From assembly GCA_965240325.2 (NCBI GenBank), contig OZ251227.1:3038001-3102000 (forward strand): a DNA stretch of 64,000 nucleotides, read 5' to 3'. The notes under the pieces are model-generated. The model did not search any database. It was not told the origin of the DNA and saw nothing but the letters and a program-made list of their open reading frames with translations. A program made the translations under genes and the position numbers. Below, piece after piece: positions 53,866 through 62,248 of the stretch; positions within the stretch are counted from its first letter, which is position 1, and the number at the start of each line of letters is the position of its first letter. This stretch comes from Rebecca billardiae RCC1528 (taxonomy: Eukaryota > Haptophyta).

Positions 53866-55779
53866 ATGGCGAAGGGACGCGCGCGGAAAGCCGGGCCGCG
53901 CACCGTGCGCGTCGTGTGCGCGCCTCCGGAAGACGACCCGGACGCCGACGCGCGCGCGCGCGTGCTCGAGGCGCACGGGCTGCGCGGATGGGACACCGAC
54001 GTGCGCGCCGGCTTCGGCATGCCGCCCGAACTTCTCGAGCGCGCGCGTGTCGTGTGCATGTCTGAGCAGGAGCTGTACCTCGCGCCCGAGCCGCCCATGG
54101 CCGACGAGGCGGGCGGCACGAGCCGGCCGCTCGGGCGCCGTCGGCCGGTGGACGCGCTGAGCGCGCGCACTGAGCGGCTCGCGCTCGTCCGCGCCCGCGA
54201 CGCGCTCCGCGCCCTGCCCGCGGCCGACGCGGACGCGGTGGAGGGCGCTCTCGGCGAGGCCGCGGACCGCCTCGGCTTCGTCGCGGCGCCGTCGGCCGTG
54301 CTCGACCCGGCGGGCGGGGTCGAGGGGCTCGAGGCGCAGCAGGCCACGCTCGCCGAGATGTGCGCGCAGCTCGGCATCGACTGCGCCCTCCGCCTCGCGC
54401 GCACGCGGCCGGGCGGCCGCGGGCTCGTCGCGGCCCGCGCCGTGCGCGCGGGCGAGCCTGTGCTCTCCGTGCCGCTCCGCGCGCTCGTGAGCGCGCGCGC
54501 GGCGTGCGCGGCGGAGCCCGAGCTCGGCGAGGCGCTCGGCGCGGTGGACGAGGGCGAGTGGACCGCGCAGCTCCGGCTGATGCTCGTCGTGCTGCGCGAG
54601 CGTCGGAAGGGCGAGTGCTCGGCGTGGGCACCGTGGCTGCGGCTGCTGCCCGGGCAGTTCGACGACTGCACGCAGTGGGAGGAGGCGTGGGCGTGCGCGC
54701 TGCCGCAGGCGCTGTACTGGGTGCGCCACGCCGCGCGCGCCGAGCTCGAGCTCTTCCGCACCGCCACCGTCCCCGAGCTGCTCGCGCGCCACCCGCAGCT
54801 GCTGCCAGACTCCAAGCGGCCGGTCTCGGAGTCAGAGTGGGCGTGGGCGCGCGGCGTGGTCGCGACGCGCGCCATCAACCTGCGGCTGAGTCCGGAGGCG
54901 TCGGACGAGCCGGAGCCGGCGGTCGTGCCGGTGCTCGACATGCTCAACCACTCGCCGCTCGCGCAGCTCGCGCACGCCGTCGAGCCGCCGCCGAGCGCGG
55001 CCGCGCCCGCGGCCGCCGCCCCGGCCGCCGCCGTCGCCGCCGCCGCCGCCGCCGCCGCGGCGCCGAGCGCGCACGCCGCCGCGCCGAGCGCGGACGGGCC
55101 CTCCGCGGCGGACCTCGCCCGCTGCGGCGCGGGCGCGGTGGTGCTGCGCGCGCTCGTGCCGCTCAAGCCCTCCGAGGTGGCCTGCCTCGACTACGGCGCG
55201 GGGCTCGGCGCTATCGAGCTGCTGCTGCAGCACGGCGCGTGGGTCGCGCCGCCCTCGCGCGAGGCGGCGCAGCTGGCGATTGCAGTGCAGCTGCCCGAGG
55301 CGCGCGTGGCGGAGGCGTGCCTCCCGGCGGCCATCATGCTCGCGCAGACGAGCCCCGGCGGCGCGGGCACGCACTGGCTGGTCGAGGGCGCGGGCGGCGT
55401 GCCGCCGCGCCTCCTCCTCGCCGCGCGCCTCTGCTGCCTCGCCGAGGCGGAAGTGAAGGGCGCCGCGCGCGCGCTCAAGGGCGAGCGCGTGAGCGCGGAC
55501 AACGAGCGGCAGAGCCTCGCGCTGATTCGCTCGGCGCTGGAGGACCTGCTCGTGCCCGCGCCCGCGACGGGGGGCGCCGAGGCCGGCGCCGCGCGCGGCG
55601 ACGACGACGGCGCCACCCTCCGCGCCATCCGCGCCCTCTCCGACGCGTACCAGGCCACCGTGCGCGAGGTGCTGGAGCACCTGGACTCGCTGGCCAAGGC
55701 CGAGGCTGAGGCGAACGAGGCGGGCGCGGGCGCGCCGGCGGCGGCGGAGGCGGCGCTCCCCGCAGTGGCTGAGCAGTAG
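53866..55779 (+). CDS. SET-domain protein methyltransferase, Rubisco-LSMT/SETD3-like
   Basis: 637 residues from the ATG at 53866, no intron. An Arg/Lys start (MAKGRARKAG) leads to an N-terminal region of ~165 residues without known domain. The split SET domain spans ~167-450: RPGGRGLVAARAVRAGEPVL (GRGL.A...I..GE), LVVLRERRKGECSAWAPWLRLLP, WARGVVATRAINL, then VVPVLDMLNHSPLAQ (D..NH, the AdoMet-binding Asn-His, ~359) and VACLDYGAGLGAIELLLQHG (the conserved Tyr, ~443). An ~80-residue Ala-rich insert (~370-410) separates the last two motifs. The C-terminal helical region resembles the Rubisco-LSMT substrate-binding domain. Relatives methylate Lys or His in proteins such as Rubisco, aldolase and actin. 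The substrate here is unknown. Confidence 0.85.
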   Translation: MAKGRARKAGPRTVRVVCAPPEDDPDADARARVLEAHGLRGWDTDVRAGFGMPPELLERARVVCMSEQELYLAPEPPMADEAGGTSRPLGRRRPVDALSARTERLALVRARDALRALPAADADAVEGALGEAADRLGFVAAPSAVLDPAGGVEGLEAQQATLAEMCAQLGIDCALRLARTRPGGRGLVAARAVRAGEPVLSVPLRALVSARAACAAEPELGEALGAVDEGEWTAQLRLMLVVLRERRKGECSAWAPWLRLLPGQFDDCTQWEEAWACALPQALYWVRHAARAELELFRTATVPELLARHPQLLPDSKRPVSESEWAWARGVVATRAINLRLSPEASDEPEPAVVPVLDMLNHSPLAQLAHAVEPPPSAAAPAAAAPAAAVAAAAAAAAAPSAHAAAPSADGPSAADLARCGAGAVVLRALVPLKPSEVACLDYGAGLGAIELLLQHGAWVAPPSREAAQLAIAVQLPEARVAEACLPAAIMLAQTSPGGAGTHWLVEGAGGVPPRLLLAARLCCLAEAEVKGAARALKGERVSADNERQSLALIRSALEDLLVPAPATGGAEAGAARGDDDGATLRAIRALSDAYQATVREVLEHLDSLAKAEAEANEAGAGAPAAAEAALPAVAEQ

Positions 55780-56274
<495 letters not shown>

Positions 56275-56420
56275 CGTGTCATCGCGTAGTAAAGCTACAG
56301 GTACTACTAGGCTGTAGTCCGACGTCTCTCTCTCTCTGACTCTGTGCCGAGCATGAAGGTACGACACGAGCGCTGCTTCGAGATCTTGCGCGAGATTGAT
56401 GAATGCGGGCAGGCAAATGA

Positions 56421-56904
56421 ATATCGCTCGCGCTCAGCGCGGGCGAGCGCGCGACGTGCCTCGACAAGCTGGACACGTGCCCATTTGGAGCTTCTCCAAC
56501 AGGCCGCAAGCAGGCGACCGCCATACTGGCCAGGCTGAACACACACTTGCTCGTGGTCAATTCACAGGTCGAGCGCATCCAGCTGGGGCCAGGTGGCCAG
56601 TCGATCGAACACGTGCTCCCCCAGAACGTGGCGCCTGACAGCGTTGACTGGCTGGAGGACTGGCCCGATTCGAGCGAGCGCGAGCAGTGGCTACACCGCA
56701 TCGGCAATCTTGCGCTGCTCAACCAGAAGCGCAACACCAAGATCGGGAACAAGCCCTTCTCCACCAAGCGCACACTGCTGCGCGAGTCACCATACCCCCT
56801 CACCAGCGCCATTGGCGATGTGCAGCATTGGCACCCGGCCGATGTTGAGGCCAATCATCGCACGCAAGATCAAAGACCTCAGCGCAGAAGTGTGGCGGCT
56901 CTGA
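56421..56904 (+). pseudogene. Relic of a DUF1524 (GmrSD C-terminal, HNH-type) nuclease
   Basis: The open frame from 56421, without a convincing ATG, contains the hallmark of the DUF1524 domain: SIEHVLPQN (the His of the HNH-like site), WLEDWPDSSEREQWLHRIGN, IGNLALLNQKRNTKIGN and NKPFSTKR. The normal end of the domain, a helix like IIARKIKDLSAEVWRL, is present but in the next frame, so a single-base shift occurs near 56848, and the stop at 56902-56904 then follows naturally. The N-terminal DUF262-type ParB/Srx nuclease domain is absent. Full-length relatives are DUF262-DUF1524 proteins, known best from bacterial modification-dependent restriction (GmrSD). I infer a truncated, frameshifted remnant of a transferred gene; a sequencing error at the shift or an expressed short protein cannot be ruled out. 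Confidence 0.7.
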
Positions 56905-57205
56905 TCTGAATAAATCACGCGGTCGTACACATCGGAGTCCGGTCGTCATCATCACTACGGCGCTACTCTACATAGCAGCACGATAGTCGCGATACTGATG
57001 AGTATTACGTCACTATTAAACTGAGCACGCGCCGCGGTGACACACCGCACACGCCCCGACGGATTCAAGCGCACGCGTGCCGTGGCCGATATATATTCAT
57101 ATAATCATATTGGCACGCAGTCGTGTCAATGACAGCGGCGCGCGCAGGCTGCAGTGCATGTCCGCCATCCAGTCATCTGCTGTCATCTGTCTGTGAGTGG
57201 CATCG
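56905..57205. other. Spacer, nothing recognised
   Basis: AT-richer than flanks, between the DUF1524 relic and the 3' end of the Pro-rich gene. Confidence 0.5.
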
Positions 57206-58846
57206 TCACAGGAGCTCGACTGGAGTCATCAGTGTCGTACTCGTCGTCGTCAGCATTGGGACCACAACGACGACATCCGGGTCTGAGCCATCAGCAACAC
57301 TGTCCGCCTCACGCTCGCGATGGCGCGGCGTGCGATGCGCTGCTGCCGATGGCGAGACCGCGACGGCGATGCCGATGCTGATGATGCAGATAGCAACGAC
57401 TGGGAAGGCGAGTGCAGCGTGCTGCACTCGCGGCGATTGCTGATGGGGTGGATCGGCGTGTGCGCTCGGCACCCCCTCAGTCAGCAGGCCGCCTCCCAAA
57501 TGGCCGTCGTCATCCAGGGGAGGCGGCGGCGGGGGCGCATGGGCCGTGGAGCCGCTGAGCGTGCCCTTGGCCTCCCGCGGCGGCGGCAACGGGGATGAGG
57601 GCGAGTGCTCCCTGCCGGCGGCGCCGCCGCCTCCCAGAAAGCCGTCATCCAGGGGAGGCGGCGGCGGCGGCGCATGGGCCGTGGAGCCGCTGAGCGCGCC
57701 CTTGTTCTCCCGCGGCGGCGGCAACGGGGATGACTGCGAGTGCTCCCTGCCGGCGGCGCCGCCGCCTCCCAGAAAGCCGTCATCCAGGGGAGGCGGCGGC
57801 GGGGGCGCATGGGACGTGGAGCCGCTGAGCGCGCCCTTGTTCTCCCGCGGCGGCGGCAACGGGGATGACTGCGAGTGCTTCCTGCCGGCGGCGCCGCCGC
57901 CTCCCAGAAAGCCGTCATCCAGAGGAGGCGGCGGCGGGGGCGCATGGGACGTGGAGCCGCTGAGCGCGCCCTTGTTCTCCCGCGGCGGCGGCAACGGGGA
58001 TGACTGCGAGTGCTCCCTGCCGGCGGCGCCGCCGCCTCCCAGAAAGCCGTCATCCAGGGGAGGCGGCGGCGGGGGCGCATGGGTCGTGGAGCCGCTGAGC
58101 GTGCCCTTGGCCTCCCGCGGCGGCGGCAACGGGGATGACTGCGAGTGCTCCCTGCCGGCGGCGCCGCCGCCTCCCAGAAAGCCGTCATCCAGGGGAGGCG
58201 GCGGCGGCGGCGCATGGGCCGTGGAGCCGCTGAGCGCGCCCTTGGCCTCCCGCGGCGGCGGCAACGGGGATGACTGCGAGTGCTCCCTGCCGGCGGCGCC
58301 GCCGCCTCCCAGAAAGCCGTCATCCAGGGGAGGCGGCGGCGGGGGCGCATGGGACGTGGAGCCGCTGAGCGCGCCCTTGTCCTCCCGCGGCGGCGGCAAC
58401 GGGGGTGGAGGTGAAAGCGGGCTGCCGGTAGTGCCGCCGTTAAGGGGGAGCGGCGACGGGGGTGGTGACGACGCGGCACGGCCGAGGGTGCCGTCGCCCG
58501 CAGGCGGCGGCGGCAGGGGTGGCGGCGGCGAGGCCTTGCCATCTGTGCCGCTGTTCAGAGGCAAGGGCGGCGGAGGTGGTGCCGGCGAAGTGCTCCCGAC
58601 AATAGTGCCGCGATTCAGGGGCGGCGGGGGCGGGGGCGGTGCTGGCGCGTCGCTGCCGCGATTGCCACAATTGAGCGGCGGTGGCGGGAAGTGCTGTCTC
58701 CCGTCATTGTTCTCGTGGAGGATGATGTGGCAATCCAGGGGCGGCGGCGGGGGTGGCGCCAGAGTCAAGCTCACGGTTGCTGGCGACGCCATGACCGTCG
58801 CGACTAGCGGCACCGCGAGCACGAGCACGAGCTTTGACGCGAACAT
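57206..58846 (-). CDS. Pro-rich (extensin-like) membrane-anchored wall protein with 45-residue tandem repeats
   Basis: 546 residues from the ATG at 58844-58846. It opens with a signal peptide (MFASKLVLVLAVPLVATVMA). Poly-Pro blocks separated by short N/G-rich spacers (LNCGNRGSDAP, LNRGTIVGSTSPA) follow, then about seven tandem 45-residue repeats encoded by 135-bp units (57496-58440) of the form SSPLPPPREAKGALSGSTAH / APPPPPPLDDGFLGGGGAAG. A C-terminal hydrophobic helix (ALAFPVVAICIISIGIAVAV) and a short acidic tail ending in Val/Thr-rich sequence anchor it. No catalytic domain is seen. PPPPPP blocks in secreted algal proteins are usually hydroxylated and glycosylated wall components (known), so a structural surface role is inferred. 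Repeat number probably varies between strains. Confidence 0.82.
   Translation of the reverse strand: MFASKLVLVLAVPLVATVMASPATVSLTLAPPPPPPLDCHIILHENNDGRQHFPPPPLNCGNRGSDAPAPPPPPPPLNRGTIVGSTSPAPPPPPLPLNSGTDGKASPPPPLPPPPAGDGTLGRAASSPPPSPLPLNGGTTGSPLSPPPPLPPPREDKGALSGSTSHAPPPPPPLDDGFLGGGGAAGREHSQSSPLPPPREAKGALSGSTAHAPPPPPPLDDGFLGGGGAAGREHSQSSPLPPPREAKGTLSGSTTHAPPPPPPLDDGFLGGGGAAGREHSQSSPLPPPRENKGALSGSTSHAPPPPPPLDDGFLGGGGAAGRKHSQSSPLPPPRENKGALSGSTSHAPPPPPPLDDGFLGGGGAAGREHSQSSPLPPPRENKGALSGSTAHAPPPPPPLDDGFLGGGGAAGREHSPSSPLPPPREAKGTLSGSTAHAPPPPPPLDDDGHLGGGLLTEGVPSAHADPPHQQSPRVQHAALAFPVVAICIISIGIAVAVSPSAAAHRTPRHREREADSVADGSDPDVVVVVPMLTTTSTTLMTPVELL
57496..58440 (-). repeat. 135-bp coding minisatellite, ~7 units
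   Basis: Units begin at about 57496, 57631, 57766, 57901, 58036, 58171 and 58306 and are 95% or more identical by eye. The first (C-terminal) unit is the most diverged. Alternation of codon pairs for AKGA/NKGA/AKGT shows that copies were shuffled by unequal exchange. Confidence 0.9.
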
Positions 58847-59049
58847 CGCGGCCGCGTCGACGCGTCGTCCGCTTCGTCGACGAGGAATCAGCGTGCGGCC
58901 GCGCGTCCAAGTTTGGCGCGCACCGCGCAAGCGGTCGGTCATCGTTCGTCATCGTCAAACGGTCCGGTCCGGTGTTTTCCAGTTTGCTCCCCGCCGCCCC
59001 GCCCTGGCCAGCAACGGGGGCTTTGGTCGCTTTGGAGTTTGGTAAAGTA

Positions 59050-59125
59050 ATCTCGCCTGCAGACCTGAGCTGTGTCACTGTCAGTGTCACACTGTGTGCG
59101 TCTCTTATTCTTAGTAAACTGTAGT
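59050..59125 (+). repeat. Dispersed conserved sequence, copy f
   Basis: ATCTCGCCTGC, then AGACCTGAGCTGTGT, then an extra segment CACTGTCAGTGTCACACTGTG, then GCGTCTCTTATTCTTAGTA and AACTGTAG. The extra segment sits at the same internal point where copies a and d carry insertions. Confidence 0.85.
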
Positions 59126-59238
59126 AGTAGAGTTGGTGAACTCGCGTCTGCCATTTGTGCTAAGACTGTAGCAGGTAGCAGGGACAGCAGGGTGTGGAAC
59201 GTCGTCGTCCTGCGCTACCGGTTCGTCACCTGGCAGCG

Positions 59239-60258
59239 TCAGTCGACGACGTCGGCAGTCCGGCCCGTCAGGCTGGTCAGCCCGTACGCCACGAGGTTGA
59301 TCTCGTCGGCGAGGCGCGAGGGCAGCAGCCAGAACGCCCACACGATGATGGGGGCGGGGATGCCCATGGCGTTCGCCACCGCGTACCGAGCCCGCGGCCG
59401 CGTGCTCGTGAGCGCGTGGACGATCGCCGCGGTCGTGACCGACGGCGACGACGCCATCGCCACGCCCTTGTCGACGAGCGCGCGCACCTTCTCGCACTCG
59501 TAGTACCAGCCGTAGTCCTCGGCGCCCGCGGGCCGGGTGGTGAAGTAGCGGCCCTCGGACTTGGCCGTCTCGAGGATCTCGCTCTGCACGGCGCCCGGCT
59601 GCAGCAGCGAGACCGACACGCCGAACGGCACCATCTCGATGCGGAGCGCGTCGGAGAACATCTCGAGCGCCGCCTTGGTGCCCGCGTACGCGCTGAACCC
59701 GACCATCGGCGGGATGGCGCCGGCGATGGAGCCGACGTTGACCACGCGGCCGCGCGCGGCGCGCAGGCGCGGGAGCAGAGCCTGCGTGAGCCGCACCACG
59801 CCGAAGTAGTTCACCTCGAACAGCCTGCGCAGGTCGTCCATCGAGGTGAGCTCGGCGGGCGTGTACGCGGACAGGCCCGCGTTGTTCACCAGCGCGGCGA
59901 GTGGCAGTCCAGATGCCTCCATCGCGGCGACGGCGGCGCGGACGTCGGCCTCGACGGTCACGTCGAGGATGAGCGTGCGCGCCCGCCCGCCAGACGCAGC
60001 CGCCAGCCGCTCCGCGTCCTCCTGCCGCCGCACGGCGCAGTACGGCACCAGATCGTCCCGCTTGGCGATGGACAGGCAGGCGTGCCTGCCGATGCCCGTG
60101 GACGAGCCCGTGATGAGCACGGCGCCGCCGGCCGGGGGGCGAGGGTATTCGCGGCAGAGGAAGAAATCGATGGCCGCCCGCCAGCAAAGCGCGATTGCCA
60201 ACGCGAGGCACGCTCCTTTGAGCCCGCGCGGGAAGCGACGCGCGCCGGGGGCCGCCAT
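59239..60258 (-). CDS. Short-chain dehydrogenase/reductase, membrane-anchored (17-beta-HSD/retinol-dehydrogenase-like)
   Basis: 339 residues from the ATG at 60256-60258. An N-terminal hydrophobic segment (ACLALAIALCWRAAIDFFL, ~14-33) suggests ER or plastid-envelope anchoring. The classical SDR core follows: VLITGSSTGIG (TGxxxGIG dinucleotide loop, ~48), LDVTVEADVRAAVAA, LVNNAGLS (NNAG, ~123), VVNVGSIAG (catalytic Ser, ~178), YAGTKAALEMF (YxxxK, ~190-194) and LLQPGAVQSEI (PG motif). A second hydrophobic stretch (APIIVWAFWLLPSRL) lies near the C-terminus. The layout matches NAD(P)-dependent retinol or hydroxysteroid dehydrogenases, but the lipid substrate cannot be told from sequence. It shares a 157-bp divergent promoter with the following plus-strand gene. 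Confidence 0.88.
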   Translation of the reverse strand: MAAPGARRFPRGLKGACLALAIALCWRAAIDFFLCREYPRPPAGGAVLITGSSTGIGRHACLSIAKRDDLVPYCAVRRQEDAERLAAASGGRARTLILDVTVEADVRAAVAAMEASGLPLAALVNNAGLSAYTPAELTSMDDLRRLFEVNYFGVVRLTQALLPRLRAARGRVVNVGSIAGAIPPMVGFSAYAGTKAALEMFSDALRIEMVPFGVSVSLLQPGAVQSEILETAKSEGRYFTTRPAGAEDYGWYYECEKVRALVDKGVAMASSPSVTTAAIVHALTSTRPRARYAVANAMGIPAPIIVWAFWLLPSRLADEINLVAYGLTSLTGRTADVVD

Positions 60259-60415
60259 CGCGCCGATGATTGCCAATAAAGATGAATAAGACACCGCGAA
60301 AAAACGCCGCGGCGTTGGCACAAACAGTGCTTCGTCACACGGAGTGCTGGTGAGCAGCAGGGTGGCGCTGCGAGCAGTTGGTCGCCCCCTTCTGGCCCGC
60401 CTGCCTTGATCGGCG
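60259..60415. promoter_or_regulatory. 157-bp divergent promoter region
   Basis: Separates the start codons of the SDR gene (-) and the glycosyltransferase-like gene (+). It has an AT-richer patch (TTGCCAATAAAGATGAATAAG) near 60270, unusual for this GC-rich area, which includes a CCAAT-type word (CCAAT at 60273-60277). Confidence 0.6.
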
Positions 60416-61993
60416 ATGCGCCGGTCTGTACCGGACAAGAGCGCGCGGCAGTGCTCGCGCGCACGCCGCGCGCTCGCGCTGCTGCTCGTCAGCTCCGCTG
60501 GCCGCCTGCACGACGTGGGTGCCGATGGCAGCGACGCCACGGCGTGTACGCCCGGACAGCCGCGCAGGCTGGTGTCGGAGCCATTCAACGAGGCACAGTG
60601 GAAGGCGATCGCCGCGGGTATCGATCGCGCTGAGCTGCGTGGCGCGTGGGACGACCCGCACATCGCGCGCGCCGAGCTGCGCTGGCGCGTGACGGGCGCG
60701 TCGGGAGACACGCCGCCGCTCGGCCTCACGCTCGACAATCGGCACACCGACGACCCGTGGACGCAGAGGCCGGTCTTCGCGCACGCGCACATCCGGCGGC
60801 AGGAGGCGCCGGCCCCTGCGATCCTGACGGCCGCGTCCCACGGCGGCTACCTCCTCGAGTGGTGGCCGTTCGTCGTGAACAAGCTGCACTTTGCGCGCGC
60901 GGCCGACGCCTCGTTCTTCCTGTGGACGGGGCCGATGCCCGGGCCGCTGCGCGCGCCGCCCGCGGAGTGCGTGTGCGGCCTGTCGAACGCGTCGGCGGAG
61001 TACCGCGAGCTCGTCCCGTCCAACCACCACATCAAGATCACCGCGCTGCTGCTCGCGCTCGACGAGCCGAGCGCGTCCGCGGCGATCTGGGTCGACATGG
61101 ACGCCGCATTCCCGCGCCCGCTCGCCGCGCCCGACCTTCTCAAGCTGATGCCCGACCCGGCGCCGTCCGTGGCGTTCGCGCAGCCCGCGGCGGCGATGCG
61201 CGACGGCAAGTTCGCGCACGCGTGGCCGTGGTTCGTCTGCAGCTGCCAGCTCGCCGTGCGCGACGACGCGCACGCGCGCCGCTTCCTGCTGCTGTGGCTC
61301 GCCAAGCGGTGCGGCCACAAGGACCAGACATCGGCGTGGGACTCGATCGTGCAGCTCCTCGCCGAGGCGCGGTGCTACCGAGGCCCGCTCGTGGAGCAGG
61401 GCACGCTCCCCTCCTTCTACGCGCGCGGCACGTACAAGCTCGTGCGCGGCGCGCCGCCGGACCTCGCGCAGGAGGTGAAGGCGTCGCCCACGTGTCTCAC
61501 ACACGCGCCCGTGCAGCTGCTCAGCCGAAGCCCGCAGGGCCTGGCGCGGCGCAAGCCGACGCGGCTGCGGCTCTCGTGCGACCTGCCCACGAACCCGCGG
61601 TACACGGGCGTGATGCGGGACCTGATCAGCGGGCGCCGCGAGGGGCCGCTGCCGCCGCTGCCGCACGACCACTTCGCCATCGTGCACGTCGGCCTCGCCG
61701 GCAAGCTCCGCATGGACCGCGCCGCGGTCGGCAGCCGCCGCTGGTACGATGAGCAGCTCGTGCTGCTGCGGTACATCACGATGGTCGCGTCGGTGACGAA
61801 GCACTTCGTGCCGAGCACCGCGCCCGCGCGCCGTCGAGGCCGCGCGGTCACCGCGTCAGAGGGCGGCTGGGCAGCACCTCCGGCGGGCGCGCCGGGCGCG
61901 CCGCCATCGCGACGGACCGCGGCGCCTGTGAACAACTCGCACATGGTGCTCGACAAGCTGAGCGCGAGTCTGGTCACGGCCGGCTTGGCATGA
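60416..61993 (+). CDS. Glycosyltransferase-like (GT-A fold) type II membrane protein
   Basis: 525 residues from the ATG at 60416. A basic N-terminus with a short hydrophobic stretch (RALALLLVSSAGRL) could be a signal anchor. The central region has features of a nucleotide-sugar transferase: LTAASHGGYLLEWWPFVVNK, IWVDMDAAFPRPL (DxD metal-binding motif, ~228-230) following a helix ITALLLALDEP, then WPWFVCSCQLAVRDDAHARRFLLLWL and DQTSAWDSIVQLLAE, the latter like the D/E-Q-D acceptor-binding segment of GT34/GT77-type enzymes. The C-terminal ~60 residues are disordered. The family cannot be fixed by eye. A Golgi role in wall or scale glycan synthesis fits the other surface-protein genes nearby. 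Confidence 0.6.
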   Translation: MRRSVPDKSARQCSRARRALALLLVSSAGRLHDVGADGSDATACTPGQPRRLVSEPFNEAQWKAIAAGIDRAELRGAWDDPHIARAELRWRVTGASGDTPPLGLTLDNRHTDDPWTQRPVFAHAHIRRQEAPAPAILTAASHGGYLLEWWPFVVNKLHFARAADASFFLWTGPMPGPLRAPPAECVCGLSNASAEYRELVPSNHHIKITALLLALDEPSASAAIWVDMDAAFPRPLAAPDLLKLMPDPAPSVAFAQPAAAMRDGKFAHAWPWFVCSCQLAVRDDAHARRFLLLWLAKRCGHKDQTSAWDSIVQLLAEARCYRGPLVEQGTLPSFYARGTYKLVRGAPPDLAQEVKASPTCLTHAPVQLLSRSPQGLARRKPTRLRLSCDLPTNPRYTGVMRDLISGRREGPLPPLPHDHFAIVHVGLAGKLRMDRAAVGSRRWYDEQLVLLRYITMVASVTKHFVPSTAPARRRGRAVTASEGGWAAPPAGAPGAPPSRRTAAPVNNSHMVLDKLSASLVTAGLA

Positions 61994-62248
61994 CACGCAT
62001 ACGTGTGTGAACTGCAGTGTCTGAGATCGACGATCGTCATCGTCGCCTAGCTACATTCGGGTTCCAGTGCGTTGTTGCTTGGGGCCGCCGCTGCGGTCGC
62101 ACGGTCGCTCACGCGCTCAGCAGCCCATGAAGACTTGAGGCGAAGAACTGGGCCCACACGGCAGGCCTCAGCTGGCTCCGGTAGTCGTATCTTCGCTGTG
62201 CTTTCGACAGCCCCGCGCGGGCGCGGATTGACCATCGTTCGGGCAATC

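Noticed and set aside
57496-58440. Regular 135-bp repeats resembling an array
   Set aside because: Not a CRISPR array: the repeats are adjacent without unique spacers and encode a Pro-rich protein in one frame.
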